A stretch of DNA of 29,618 bases from JBIICI01 sp044238935 (GTDB taxonomy: Bacteria; Pseudomonadota; Alphaproteobacteria; Micavibrionales; Micavibrionaceae), in NCBI GenBank assembly GCA_044238935.1, contig JBIICI010000023.1, positions 1 to 29,618 on the forward strand, given 5' to 3'. Shown piece by piece: positions 1-6,354 of the stretch. A program made the position numbers and the translations under genes. The notes under the pieces were generated by a model that had not been told where the DNA came from, did no database searches, and was given only the letters and a program-made list of their open reading frames with translations. Within the stretch, counting starts at the first letter, position 1. Each line of letters starts with the position of its first letter.

Positions 1-48
1 CTTTATCCGCTCTAGCTGTGCTTCTGATAATAAAAATAAATCACTCAT
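1..48 (-). CDS. Transposase N-terminus, IS5-family-like (cut by window edge)
   Basis: Sixteen codons are visible, reading MSDLFLLSEAQLERIK. This is close to the opening MSDLFWLSEAQ... that I know from many IS5-family (IS427-type) transposases, which catalyse DDE cut-and-paste transposition of their own element. A strong Shine-Dalgarno, GAGGAGG at 56-62, sits 7 nt before the ATG. The rest of the gene lies beyond the left edge, so the catalytic residues cannot be checked and the copy may be intact or dead. It points away from the RTX gene, whose stop codon is only about 40 bases upstream. The call rests on N-terminal pattern memory alone. Confidence 0.6.
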   Translation of the reverse strand, partial: MSDLFLLSEAQLERIK

Positions 49-89
49 GATGAATTCCTCCTCAACATAAGTGAATCACATATCAATTA
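1..89 (-). mobile_element. Edge of an insertion sequence (boundary not resolved)
   Basis: The transposase start implies that one end of an insertion sequence lies between base 49 and about base 110. I could not identify the terminal inverted repeat or a target-site duplication, because the other end is outside the window. GTGATTCAC (71-79, minus strand) is a possible part of the terminus, but this is a guess. Confidence 0.4.
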
Positions 90-1373
90 TCATGTAAATA
101 CATATTCAATAGGTTCTGAGCCTAGATTCTCACCGTTCAATGCGTAAACAGACACGCTTCCATCAAAATTCTGCTGTGCTTGAATTCCAATCGTGGAAAG
201 ATGGTCATAAGATACCGTATCAATCCCTGCGCCACCATCAATGTAATCTCCCTCCATATCTTTTGCGCTGCTGGATGATGTGATTAATCGATCATTGCCA
301 TCGTTGCCATATAATTCATCTGCCCCCAATTCGCCATAAAGTACATCATTGCCAACCTTGCCATAGATTTCATCCGCCCCTGTGCCGCCCCGAATTTCAT
401 CATCAAAGGCACTGCCTGTGACGATATCATCGCCTGCTCCACTGAGAATAATCAATCCCTTATCTTTGAAATGTACAATGCTTTTTACAAATGAAACGTC
501 CACTTGATCCCAAGAATTTACATTGATCGGTTTGCCCTTTATGACATCGTTACCCACTGTGCCATACAAAATCGGGCGATCATTCGACCCCAGCGTTTTT
601 GTGACCCCTGAATCCCATAAATTATTCAATAAATTCTTGCCATCTAAACCCAATTTTATGATGTTTAATTCACCAGAAACCTCCCAATCTTTCTTATTCT
701 TCGCATCTTGGATAAAATCATTCTTGCCATAGACACGCGTCGAGGCTGGCAACGGCGTAAAATCAATACGCACTGTTCGTCCAATCCCTGATGGATCAAC
801 GGCAGGGCGCACTGCGTTGTTCATAATCGCATTATCTCGACCAACAAAATCAAAATTTTCTTGGGATTGATAGAGGTCATTCTTATCTGCTTCACGGACT
901 TCTATCGCAAAATTGCGAATGCTTAATTTGCCATCTGATCCCACAGAAAAACGGACATTATCTGCCAATTTAAATTCAGTTGATCCATAAATCCATGTGC
1001 GTTCCGCATAATCATCGGTACTGTCTCGGTAATTTCTTTGGTTAATTGATGCGCCAAAATAGCCTTCCATACCCAATAATTTTGCCATTTCTGTTTTGGA
1101 ATAGTTTGTTCCCAGTTTAAATATTTTAGGATCAACTGTAAAAAATTTGTTTACCAACTCAAAATGCACTCCATTGACAAAGCGTCCGCCCCCATGCGTC
1201 ATAAAATCTTGCTGATTAACCATAACTTTGGCGCCATGAAATATTTTAGAGACTTCATTATCTGGGGTTCGAATTAGTTTTGCACTGAGTAAAGAAGATG
1301 GTCGTTCTGTTTGCCCATATAAATAGAGATTTGTAATGGTTCTTGCTGTAAGTTTTGTAACTGTGACTGTCAT
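90..1373 (-). CDS. RTX (haemolysin-type calcium-binding repeat) protein, possibly 3'-truncated
   Basis: The protein has 427 residues and no signal peptide. Residues 311-388 carry a short run of glycine/aspartate-rich nonapeptides of the GGxGxDxUx type (for example GGTGADEIYG, GNDVLYG, GADELYG, GGAGID). An isolated GTVGNDVIKG sits at 271-280. Such repeats fold as Ca2+-binding beta-rolls and are typical of proteins exported by type I secretion, which uses an uncleaved C-terminal signal. Residues 1-260 match no domain I can name. The start is supported by AAGGA 7 nt upstream. Only about 40 residues follow the last repeat and an insertion sequence begins about 40 bp past the stop, so the C-terminus may be cut. 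No type I secretion genes are in the window. The gene lies 52 bp downstream of a small membrane protein, probably in one transcript. Adhesin, toxin or enzyme activity cannot be told apart. Confidence 0.75.
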   Translation of the reverse strand: MTVTVTKLTARTITNLYLYGQTERPSSLLSAKLIRTPDNEVSKIFHGAKVMVNQQDFMTHGGGRFVNGVHFELVNKFFTVDPKIFKLGTNYSKTEMAKLLGMEGYFGASINQRNYRDSTDDYAERTWIYGSTEFKLADNVRFSVGSDGKLSIRNFAIEVREADKNDLYQSQENFDFVGRDNAIMNNAVRPAVDPSGIGRTVRIDFTPLPASTRVYGKNDFIQDAKNKKDWEVSGELNIIKLGLDGKNLLNNLWDSGVTKTLGSNDRPILYGTVGNDVIKGKPINVNSWDQVDVSFVKSIVHFKDKGLIILSGAGDDIVTGSAFDDEIRGGTGADEIYGKVGNDVLYGELGADELYGNDGNDRLITSSSSAKDMEGDYIDGGAGIDTVSYDHLSTIGIQAQQNFDGSVSVYALNGENLGSEPIEYVFT

Positions 1374-1425
1374 GATTTTATCCTTTTTTCAAATTAAATT
1401 TCCTTAAAATTGACCTTATTATTAC

Positions 1426-1944
1426 TCAGTACATCCAATCTGGATCACCTGTTAATGCCCCACAATTGTGTAAGTAAAAATAAGTGTTAGAAGATTCTGG
1501 ATTATCTGGTTTTGCTTCTTGTATGTTCATCGCAAAGACCATTCCGTAATTAACACCAAAGATTCTTTGAAATATAGAAGGGGTAAGAAAAGTATTTTCT
1601 CCATAGTGTATCTTTTTCCTATGTCTATCCACCATACAACAATTAGGATGGTTTTTTAGATAATCTATATAGATTTCTTCTCTAAAAGTTTTGTTTTTCT
1701 CTGGATTATCTTTTATTCTCAAATAAGCCTCACTTCTCCAAACACTATTATCAATCAGGTAGTCTAGAATCATATTACGAATAATTTCTTCATCAGATAC
1801 CCACCTTTTTTCATCAACGCAAACACCTGCATAATTCAGGCTTGCTAAAGTAAACAGATAAAAAATCGGCAGCCCGAATAGCAATAGAAAAAAGGTGGCG
1901 ATAGAGTGGCGTTTGATCCACATGGTTTTTTTTATTTGCGTCAT
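1426..1944 (-). CDS. Single-span membrane protein, paralogue A
   Basis: I do not recognise the family. From the ATG chosen here the protein has 172 residues: a basic N-terminus (MTQIKKTMWIKRH), one hydrophobic helix at about residues 13-38, then about 130 residues probably outside the cytoplasm. Conserved features shared with the copy at 2113-2625 are a Cys just after the helix, HPxCCxVDRHRK, TPxxxxRIFGxNYG and a terminal NCG...DPxW. The Cys residues suggest disulfides. AAGGA lies 7 nt before the ATG; a TTG two codons upstream is also in frame. It precedes the RTX gene by 52 bp, so it could be a partner, anchor or protective factor for that protein (inference). The gene is AT-rich compared with the housekeeping genes. 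Confidence 0.7.
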   Translation of the reverse strand: MTQIKKTMWIKRHSIATFFLLLFGLPIFYLFTLASLNYAGVCVDEKRWVSDEEIIRNMILDYLIDNSVWRSEAYLRIKDNPEKNKTFREEIYIDYLKNHPNCCMVDRHRKKIHYGENTFLTPSIFQRIFGVNYGMVFAMNIQEAKPDNPESSNTYFYLHNCGALTGDPDWMY

Positions 1945-2004
1945 GAACAATTCCTTAAAGGTTGTATTTTTGATAAAAGCACGGCTTTTGAGATGAAATC
2001 AAGA
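1854..2004. repeat. Duplicated block, copy 1 (partner at 2535-2685)
   Basis: This is a 151-bp segment covering the 5' end and leader of paralogue A. It matches 2535-2685 with about 13 differences by eye (roughly nine in ten bases identical) and no gaps. Each copy includes a short hairpin AAAAGC-N3-GCTTTT in the leader (1975-1989 and 2656-2670). Similarity drops on either side, which marks this as the part most recently duplicated or kept alike by gene conversion. Confidence 0.85.
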
Positions 2005-2033
2005 AGTTTTTTTGGGGATTCGTGCCCTTATAT

Positions 2034-2090
2034 CTACAAATACAGGTTTGTAATAATCTTTGCTGTGAGTTTTGTGACTGTGATTGTCAT
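2034..2090 (-). pseudogene. Remnant of a second RTX-gene start
   Basis: On the minus strand this reads MTITVTKLTAKIITNLYL and then a TAG stop. The live RTX gene begins MTVTVTKLTARTITNLYL. The preceding bases (AAAAGGGTAGAACC before ATG) also parallel those before the live gene. After the stop the similarity ends. It lies 22 bp downstream of paralogue B, as the live RTX gene lies downstream of paralogue A. It is therefore the stub of a duplicated cassette whose RTX gene has been deleted. Confidence 0.8.
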
Positions 2091-2112
2091 GGTTCTACCC
2101 TTTTATTAAAAG

Positions 2113-2625
2113 TTACCAGTTAGGGTCTTCTATGGTCTGTCCACAATTGGTGAAATAAATTAATGCGCCATCATATTCAGGGTTTTTCAGCGTATCTTTT
2201 CTTAAATCTTTCACACGAACAGTGCCATAATTTGATCCAAAAATTCTTGATAAAAATGGTGGAGTCCTAATTGACATATCGCCATAAAGTCTGATTTTCC
2301 TGTGTCTATCAACAACGCAACAATCAGGGTGCTTTTCAGTAAATTTATCAAACGCTTGTTTTCGATAATATTTTTCTTCTTCAGTTGTTAATACTCTGTT
2401 TGGAAGATTTATTGTTTTCCAAATTTCAGGCACAATTAACCGAGATGTGACAGCACTCGTAATAATCTCATCATCCGAAAGCCATCTTTTTTCCTGAATG
2501 CAAAATCCTGAATAATTCAGTCCACCTAAGAAACACAGATAAAAAATCGGCAGCCCGAATAGCAATAGAAAAAAACTAGCGATAGGGTGGCGTTTGATCC
2601 ACATGGTTTTTTTTATTTGCGTCAT
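2113..2625 (-). CDS. Single-span membrane protein, paralogue B
   Basis: The protein has 170 residues from the ATG used here and is a paralogue of the gene at 1426-1944. The first 31 or so residues, including the transmembrane helix (FFLLLFGLPIFYL), are almost identical between the two. The extracytoplasmic part has diverged strongly but keeps HPDCCVVDRHRK, TPPFLSRIFGSNYG, NCG and DPNW. The Shine-Dalgarno is weak (CAAGAA). A TTG two codons upstream is in frame. A sigma70-like promoter at 2857-2885 and a folded leader precede it. The family is not recognised and the function unknown. Confidence 0.7.
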   Translation of the reverse strand: MTQIKKTMWIKRHPIASFFLLLFGLPIFYLCFLGGLNYSGFCIQEKRWLSDDEIITSAVTSRLIVPEIWKTINLPNRVLTTEEEKYYRKQAFDKFTEKHPDCCVVDRHRKIRLYGDMSIRTPPFLSRIFGSNYGTVRVKDLRKDTLKNPEYDGALIYFTNCGQTIEDPNW

Positions 2626-2685
2626 GAACAATTCTTGAATGGTTGTGTTTGTAATAAAAGCACAGCTTTTGGGAGGAAATCAAGA
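2535..2685. repeat. Duplicated block, copy 2 (partner at 1854-2004)
   Basis: This is the second copy of the 151-bp direct repeat. It covers the anchor-coding part and leader of paralogue B. The two copies start 681 bp apart, which is the size of one cassette step. Confidence 0.85.
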
Positions 2686-2701
2686 TGTTTTGATAGCTTG
2701 A

Positions 2702-2768
2702 GCGTTTTAAAAAGAAAACGCATCGGGCAATCAAAAATAATCAATTTTATTATTTTCGACTGCCCGAT
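2702..2768 (-). other. Two abutting hairpins in the leader of paralogue B
   Basis: Bases 2722-2741 and 2749-2768 are 20-base inverted arms with two mismatches (both would be G-U or A-C type in RNA) around a 7-base loop. Immediately next to them, GCGTTTT (2702-2708) and AAAACGC (2715-2721) form a perfect 7-bp stem. No T-run directly follows the large stem on either strand, so it is a poor intrinsic terminator. It could be a structured 5' leader, an mRNA-stabilising element or a small non-autonomous repeat. Confidence 0.6.
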
Positions 2769-2856
2769 TAGAATTTCCCAAACATATATTGAGAAAATGG
2801 TGCCCACACACCCCACATAAAACCCATCCATTTTTATTCATGGAAGGTCTGGGTCT

Positions 2857-2885
2857 TTTATAATATTATTCCTTGAATATGTCAA
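2857..2885 (-). promoter_or_regulatory. Sigma70-type promoter toward paralogue B
   Basis: Minus strand: TTGACA (2885-2880), a 17-nt spacer, then TATAAA (2862-2857). This is 11 of 12 consensus positions at ideal spacing. Transcription would start near 2850 and give a leader of about 225 nt containing the hairpins at 2702-2768 before the gene at 2625. It sits just downstream of the leuC stop, so the accessory cassette has its own promoter. Confidence 0.6.
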
Positions 2886-2915
2886 TACAAAAAACAAGGT
2901 GATTTGATTTTCAGG

Positions 2916-4334
2916 TTATGCGGCTTTTGGGAAATCCCGAACATCCGTTAGTTTTCCTGTGATCGCAGCCGCAGCGGCCATGGCGGGACTCATAAGATGT
3001 GTGCGTCCGCCGCGTCCTTGGCGGCCTTCAAAGTTACGGTTTGATGTTGAGGCACAGCGATCCCCTGCATCCAAGCGATCGGCATTCATCGCTAGACACA
3101 TGGAGCATCCCGGTTCGCGCCAGTCAAAGCCTGCATCTTTGAATATAATATCTAATCCTTCTAATTCAGCTTGTTCTTTGACCAATCCTGATCCCGGAAC
3201 AATCATGGCATAGACATTTTGGGCGACTTTGTGACCTGCGGCAATTTTAGCAACTTCGCGTAAATCTTCGATACGTCCATTCGTGCATGATCCAATGAAA
3301 ACTTTATTAATTGTTACCTCTTGTAAGGGGGTATTGGGTTTTAAATCCATATAAGCCAAGGAACGTTCAATCGCAGCACGACGCGCAGGATCAGATTCAT
3401 CGGCAGGATTAGGGACAAATCCTGTGATGGGCGCGACATCTTGGGGGCTTGTGCCCCATGTGATTGTGGGTTCAATATCGGCGGCATCCAAAATAATTTC
3501 TGCATCAAATGTTGCATTGGGGTCAGTTTTCAGGGATTTCCAATACTCAACGGCTTTGTCCCAATTTTCACCTGTGGGGGACATGGGACGGTTTTTAAGA
3601 TAGGTAAATGTTTTCTCATCAGGGGCGATCAGGCCTGCGCGTGCACCAGCTTCAATCGTCATATTGCATATGGTCATGCGCCCTTCCATCGATAGGTCTG
3701 TGATGGCGTTGCCTGCATATTCAATCACATAGCCTGTGCCGCCTGCTGTACCGATTTTACCGATGATGGATAACACAATATCCTTTGCGGTGACGCCGAT
3801 ATTGGGCGTGCCGTTTACTGTAATTCGCATTGATTTTGCAGGTCTTTGAATTAACATTTGTGTTGCCAAAACATGTTCAACCTCGGATGTGCCAATCCCA
3901 AAGGCTAATGCCCCAAATGCACCATGTGTTGATGTATGGCTGTCACCGCAAACAATGGTCATGCCGGGTTGTGTAAAGCCTTGTTCGGGGCCGATAATAT
4001 GCACGATTCCTTGTCTTTTATCGGACATTTTAAAATAGGGAATGCCAAATTCAGCGCAATTTTTTTCCAATGTTTCAACTTGGATGCGGCTATCTTCTTC
4101 CGCAATACCATGGGCGCGGTCGGATGTGGGGACATTATGATCCGCCACCGCTAATGTTGCTTGTGGTCGATGAACTTTGCGTCCTGACAGGCGTAGGCCG
4201 TCAAAGGCTTGCGGCGATGTGACCTCATGGATCAATTGGCGATCAATATATAGGCGACATGTGCCATCATCTTGGGTATGGACAATATGAGAATCCCAGA
4301 TTTTCTGAAACAAAGTGCGTGGCGTTGTGTTCAT
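2916..4334 (-). CDS. leuC: 3-isopropylmalate dehydratase, large subunit
   Basis: LeuC, with the small subunit LeuD, isomerises 2-isopropylmalate to 3-isopropylmalate in cytoplasmic leucine synthesis. The protein has 472 residues, the usual length. Diagnostic stretches are CGDSHTSTHGAFGALAFGIG at 129-148, GSCTNGRIEDLR at 348-359 and EPGCSMCLAMN at 407-417. Cys350, Cys410 and Cys413 are the three ligands of the [4Fe-4S] cluster, so the enzyme looks intact. AAGGA lies 12 nt before the ATG. A weak promoter-like pair (TTGACC, 17 nt, CAAAAT; 4400-4372) lies in the 81-bp gap upstream. leuD is not adjacent and not in this window, which is unusual for bacteria. Confidence 0.97.
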   Translation of the reverse strand: MNTTPRTLFQKIWDSHIVHTQDDGTCRLYIDRQLIHEVTSPQAFDGLRLSGRKVHRPQATLAVADHNVPTSDRAHGIAEEDSRIQVETLEKNCAEFGIPYFKMSDKRQGIVHIIGPEQGFTQPGMTIVCGDSHTSTHGAFGALAFGIGTSEVEHVLATQMLIQRPAKSMRITVNGTPNIGVTAKDIVLSIIGKIGTAGGTGYVIEYAGNAITDLSMEGRMTICNMTIEAGARAGLIAPDEKTFTYLKNRPMSPTGENWDKAVEYWKSLKTDPNATFDAEIILDAADIEPTITWGTSPQDVAPITGFVPNPADESDPARRAAIERSLAYMDLKPNTPLQEVTINKVFIGSCTNGRIEDLREVAKIAAGHKVAQNVYAMIVPGSGLVKEQAELEGLDIIFKDAGFDWREPGCSMCLAMNADRLDAGDRCASTSNRNFEGRQGRGGRTHLMSPAMAAAAAITGKLTDVRDFPKAA

Positions 4335-4415
4335 AATCGCTTTTTATCCTTTGATGAAGTATTTTCAATGGATTTTGCGATATTTTCGAATAAAGGTCAA
4401 TCAAGGATATTGAAA

Positions 4416-5375
4416 TTATTTTGCCGCGGTTTCATCTTGGATGGCTTTTTGTTTAAGGATCGCAAGGCACTGTGCTTTTTGTGCGGCTCTTGATTCATCC
4501 AATAAAGTCTTAAAATCAGGGCGTTCTGGTAGGTATTTTATATTGACCAGCTGTTCGTATTTTGTAATGGCTTGATTTAATTTCTGTAAACGGGTGCTGC
4601 CTGAGGTTGATTTTTCAAGGAGGGGGTCTGTTTTTTCAATCAGCTCGTGATGTTTTTTTTCTTCGACAGAGCCAATCATAAAAGCCAATTGGATGCCTTC
4701 CAAAAAGGCAGCGGCGGTTGATAAAATATCCGCTGTTTCAATCAGTTTAATATCTTTTTTATTGTTGGATTTTAACTGAGATACAGAAAAATTAAACGTC
4801 GTATTACGATGAGATCCCCGTAAAATCACCCCACATTTTGCGGAATGGGGAGGGAGTGTACTGACAATCATTGCGATATTGGAATCATAATTGATTTTAA
4901 CGCTGCTGCCAGCCTGCTGAAAGGCGGATTCCGCAACTTTCAAAGAGGATTCATAATCCCCTTTATGTTGGGCGTCACACATTTCAATAATATCCAAAAA
5001 GGGATGATGCGCCCCGTCTTCGAACACGATTTTGCCTTTGTAATAAATAGCCACCCAATTTTCTGGATTAACGGTGTTTTCATAGCGGCTAATGTCGCGC
5101 CACAAATCTTTCCAAAGCAGTTTGTCATCTTTTAATCTGGAAATATATCCTTTTTTTTCAAACGTATCAATTAATCGTGCTGCCATCCGTAAGCAGCTAT
5201 GCATCGTATGGGATCGTACAATCCAATCTTCTGTATCGGGTGAATAGCTTTCCTTGAGGGATAGCTTAATACGGTTACTCATGGCAGATATAGGGGTTTG
5301 CAGACGAAGTTTCTTTTCTGCATTCTCTTCAATAATAGTAAATTTTTCTCTTAAAAGTGATCCGTTAAAATCCAC
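4416..5375 (-). CDS. Conserved-looking hypothetical protein, 319 aa
   Basis: I do not recognise this protein. It appears soluble: there is no signal peptide and no clear membrane helix. Residues 1-110 are charged and helical-looking. A middle segment (about 175-215) reads like a beta sheet, with VSTLPPHSAKCGVILRGSHR and NTTFNFSVS. The C-terminal 100 residues are Lys/Glu/Leu-rich and probably helical or coiled coil. The start shown is GTG with AGGAT 6 nt upstream; ATG codon 33 (MSNRIKL) is an alternative. It lies 81 bp upstream of leuC on the same strand and could be co-transcribed with it. A link to leucine synthesis would be inference only. Confidence 0.75.
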   Translation of the reverse strand: MDFNGSLLREKFTIIEENAEKKLRLQTPISAMSNRIKLSLKESYSPDTEDWIVRSHTMHSCLRMAARLIDTFEKKGYISRLKDDKLLWKDLWRDISRYENTVNPENWVAIYYKGKIVFEDGAHHPFLDIIEMCDAQHKGDYESSLKVAESAFQQAGSSVKINYDSNIAMIVSTLPPHSAKCGVILRGSHRNTTFNFSVSQLKSNNKKDIKLIETADILSTAAAFLEGIQLAFMIGSVEEKKHHELIEKTDPLLEKSTSGSTRLQKLNQAITKYEQLVNIKYLPERPDFKTLLDESRAAQKAQCLAILKQKAIQDETAAK

Positions 5376-5450
5376 GCATAATCCTGTTAAAAACGATACT
5401 CTTTAGCGATATTATGCGGTGTGTATCTTTATAATCCCTTAAAATCAGAT

Positions 5451-5485
5451 AAAAAATCCCCCTTGAGGAAGGATCAAGGGGGATT
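5451..5485 (-). terminator. Rho-independent terminator of the 178-aa gene
   Basis: There is a perfect 12-bp stem, AATCCCCCTTGA (5455-5466) with TCAAGGGGGATT (5474-5485), around a 7-base loop. On the minus strand it runs straight into a T-tract (complement of 5451-5456). It lies 41 bp past the stop of the gene at 5527-6063, so that gene is a closed unit and the next gene needs its own promoter. Confidence 0.9.
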
Positions 5486-5526
5486 GGGCTTTTATCAACA
5501 CTCTTACTTTTTTATGGTATTATAAT

Positions 5527-6063
5527 CTATGCTGCGAACTTTCTCTGAAAAGGCATTACAGGCATTGGTGCGGGTTGTAAGGCCAAATGAGGCTTGATTT
5601 GTTTGCTGTAATCATAGGGTTCACAAACATTAGAAAAAGAATTTTTACTGGATTTTCCACCTTCAACAGCAGATAGAACAGGTTTAAAATTATGGTTTTT
5701 CTTGGCATCCATCGCCAATTTTGCTTCCATTCTGTCGGTGTAAATCTCATCAACGACTTCTAAGCTATGGGTGTGATGTAATGTATTTGTTAAGTCAGCC
5801 ATTTCATCAAGGCCAGCAACGTCCAATACATTTGAAACGGCATTTAAAGCGCCAAATCCAAGGAAATCTAAGAAAAGCTCAGCACCTTTTGAGGCATTTT
5901 TATCATAGCCGTTTTGTCCAGCATGGTTAAACTGCGTCATTGTTGTTTTGGGAGCTTTTGGCGCGCTCTTGAAAGAGGGGGCAGCCATTGAAAAACCATT
6001 CCAGTCATTATTATTTTGAAACACTTTTTTGAAATTATGGTATGAATTATTTTGTGTTTGCAT
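5527..6063 (-). CDS. Hypothetical protein, 178 aa
   Basis: I do not recognise this protein. It has no signal peptide. The first 60 residues are Asn/Gln/Ser/Lys-rich and look disordered (MQTQNNSYHNFKKVFQNNND). Residues 60-95 hold a moderately hydrophobic stretch (GAELFLDFLGFGALNAVSNV) that might be an amphipathic or weak membrane helix. The tail is Pro-rich (ALQPAPMPVMPFQRKFAA). AGGA lies 8 nt before the ATG. It is monocistronic: a strong terminator follows and a long AT-rich region lies upstream. That tidy arrangement supports a real, separately expressed gene. Confidence 0.75.
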   Translation of the reverse strand: MQTQNNSYHNFKKVFQNNNDWNGFSMAAPSFKSAPKAPKTTMTQFNHAGQNGYDKNASKGAELFLDFLGFGALNAVSNVLDVAGLDEMADLTNTLHHTHSLEVVDEIYTDRMEAKLAMDAKKNHNFKPVLSAVEGGKSSKNSFSNVCEPYDYSKQIKPHLALQPAPMPVMPFQRKFAA

Positions 6064-6354
6064 TTGTTTAAGTCCTGTATGGTTGTTCTGTTTCCTTAAT
6101 AACCAATTTATATGTAAAAATATAAATAGCTTTTAATATTAGATAAAATTTTATACGATTTTTTATAAAATAAAAAATGGGTGAAGGCAATAAAATTATA
6201 TAAATTATCTTTTTGTTTTTAAACGATATTTCTAAGCGCTGTCTTTGTGTGAATCCATTTTTTTTGACATTTTTAATAGATCGCGCTTTGCTTTTTTATT
6301 CCAAGAATGTTAAATATTTAATAAATATTGATTATAGATGAAAGAATTTATCCC
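6064..6354. other. AT-rich divergent intergenic region
   Basis: This is 291 bp between the 178-aa gene (-) and leuB (+), and it must hold both promoters. A TTGACA is present on the + strand at 6264-6269, but the base positions 16-18 nt downstream form no convincing -10. No leader peptide or attenuator-type hairpin series for leuB was found. Otherwise I see only low-complexity A/T sequence. Confidence 0.5.

Noticed and set aside
1906..2109. + strand ORF, with a similar one at 2587-2820
   Set aside because: Both start inside the duplicated anchor-coding region on the opposite strand. Their shared first residues are only a by-product of the duplicated DNA.
2722..2768. 20-bp hairpin as the leuC terminator
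   Set aside because: It lies about 150 bp beyond the leuC stop, downstream of a good promoter, and lacks a directly following T-run. It is kept as a leader structure instead.
2622..2831. 69-codon minus-strand ORF running through the leader hairpins (begins MDGFYVGC)
   Set aside because: It has no Shine-Dalgarno, spans both inverted repeats, and its end overlaps paralogue B. It looks like chance translation of a structured leader.
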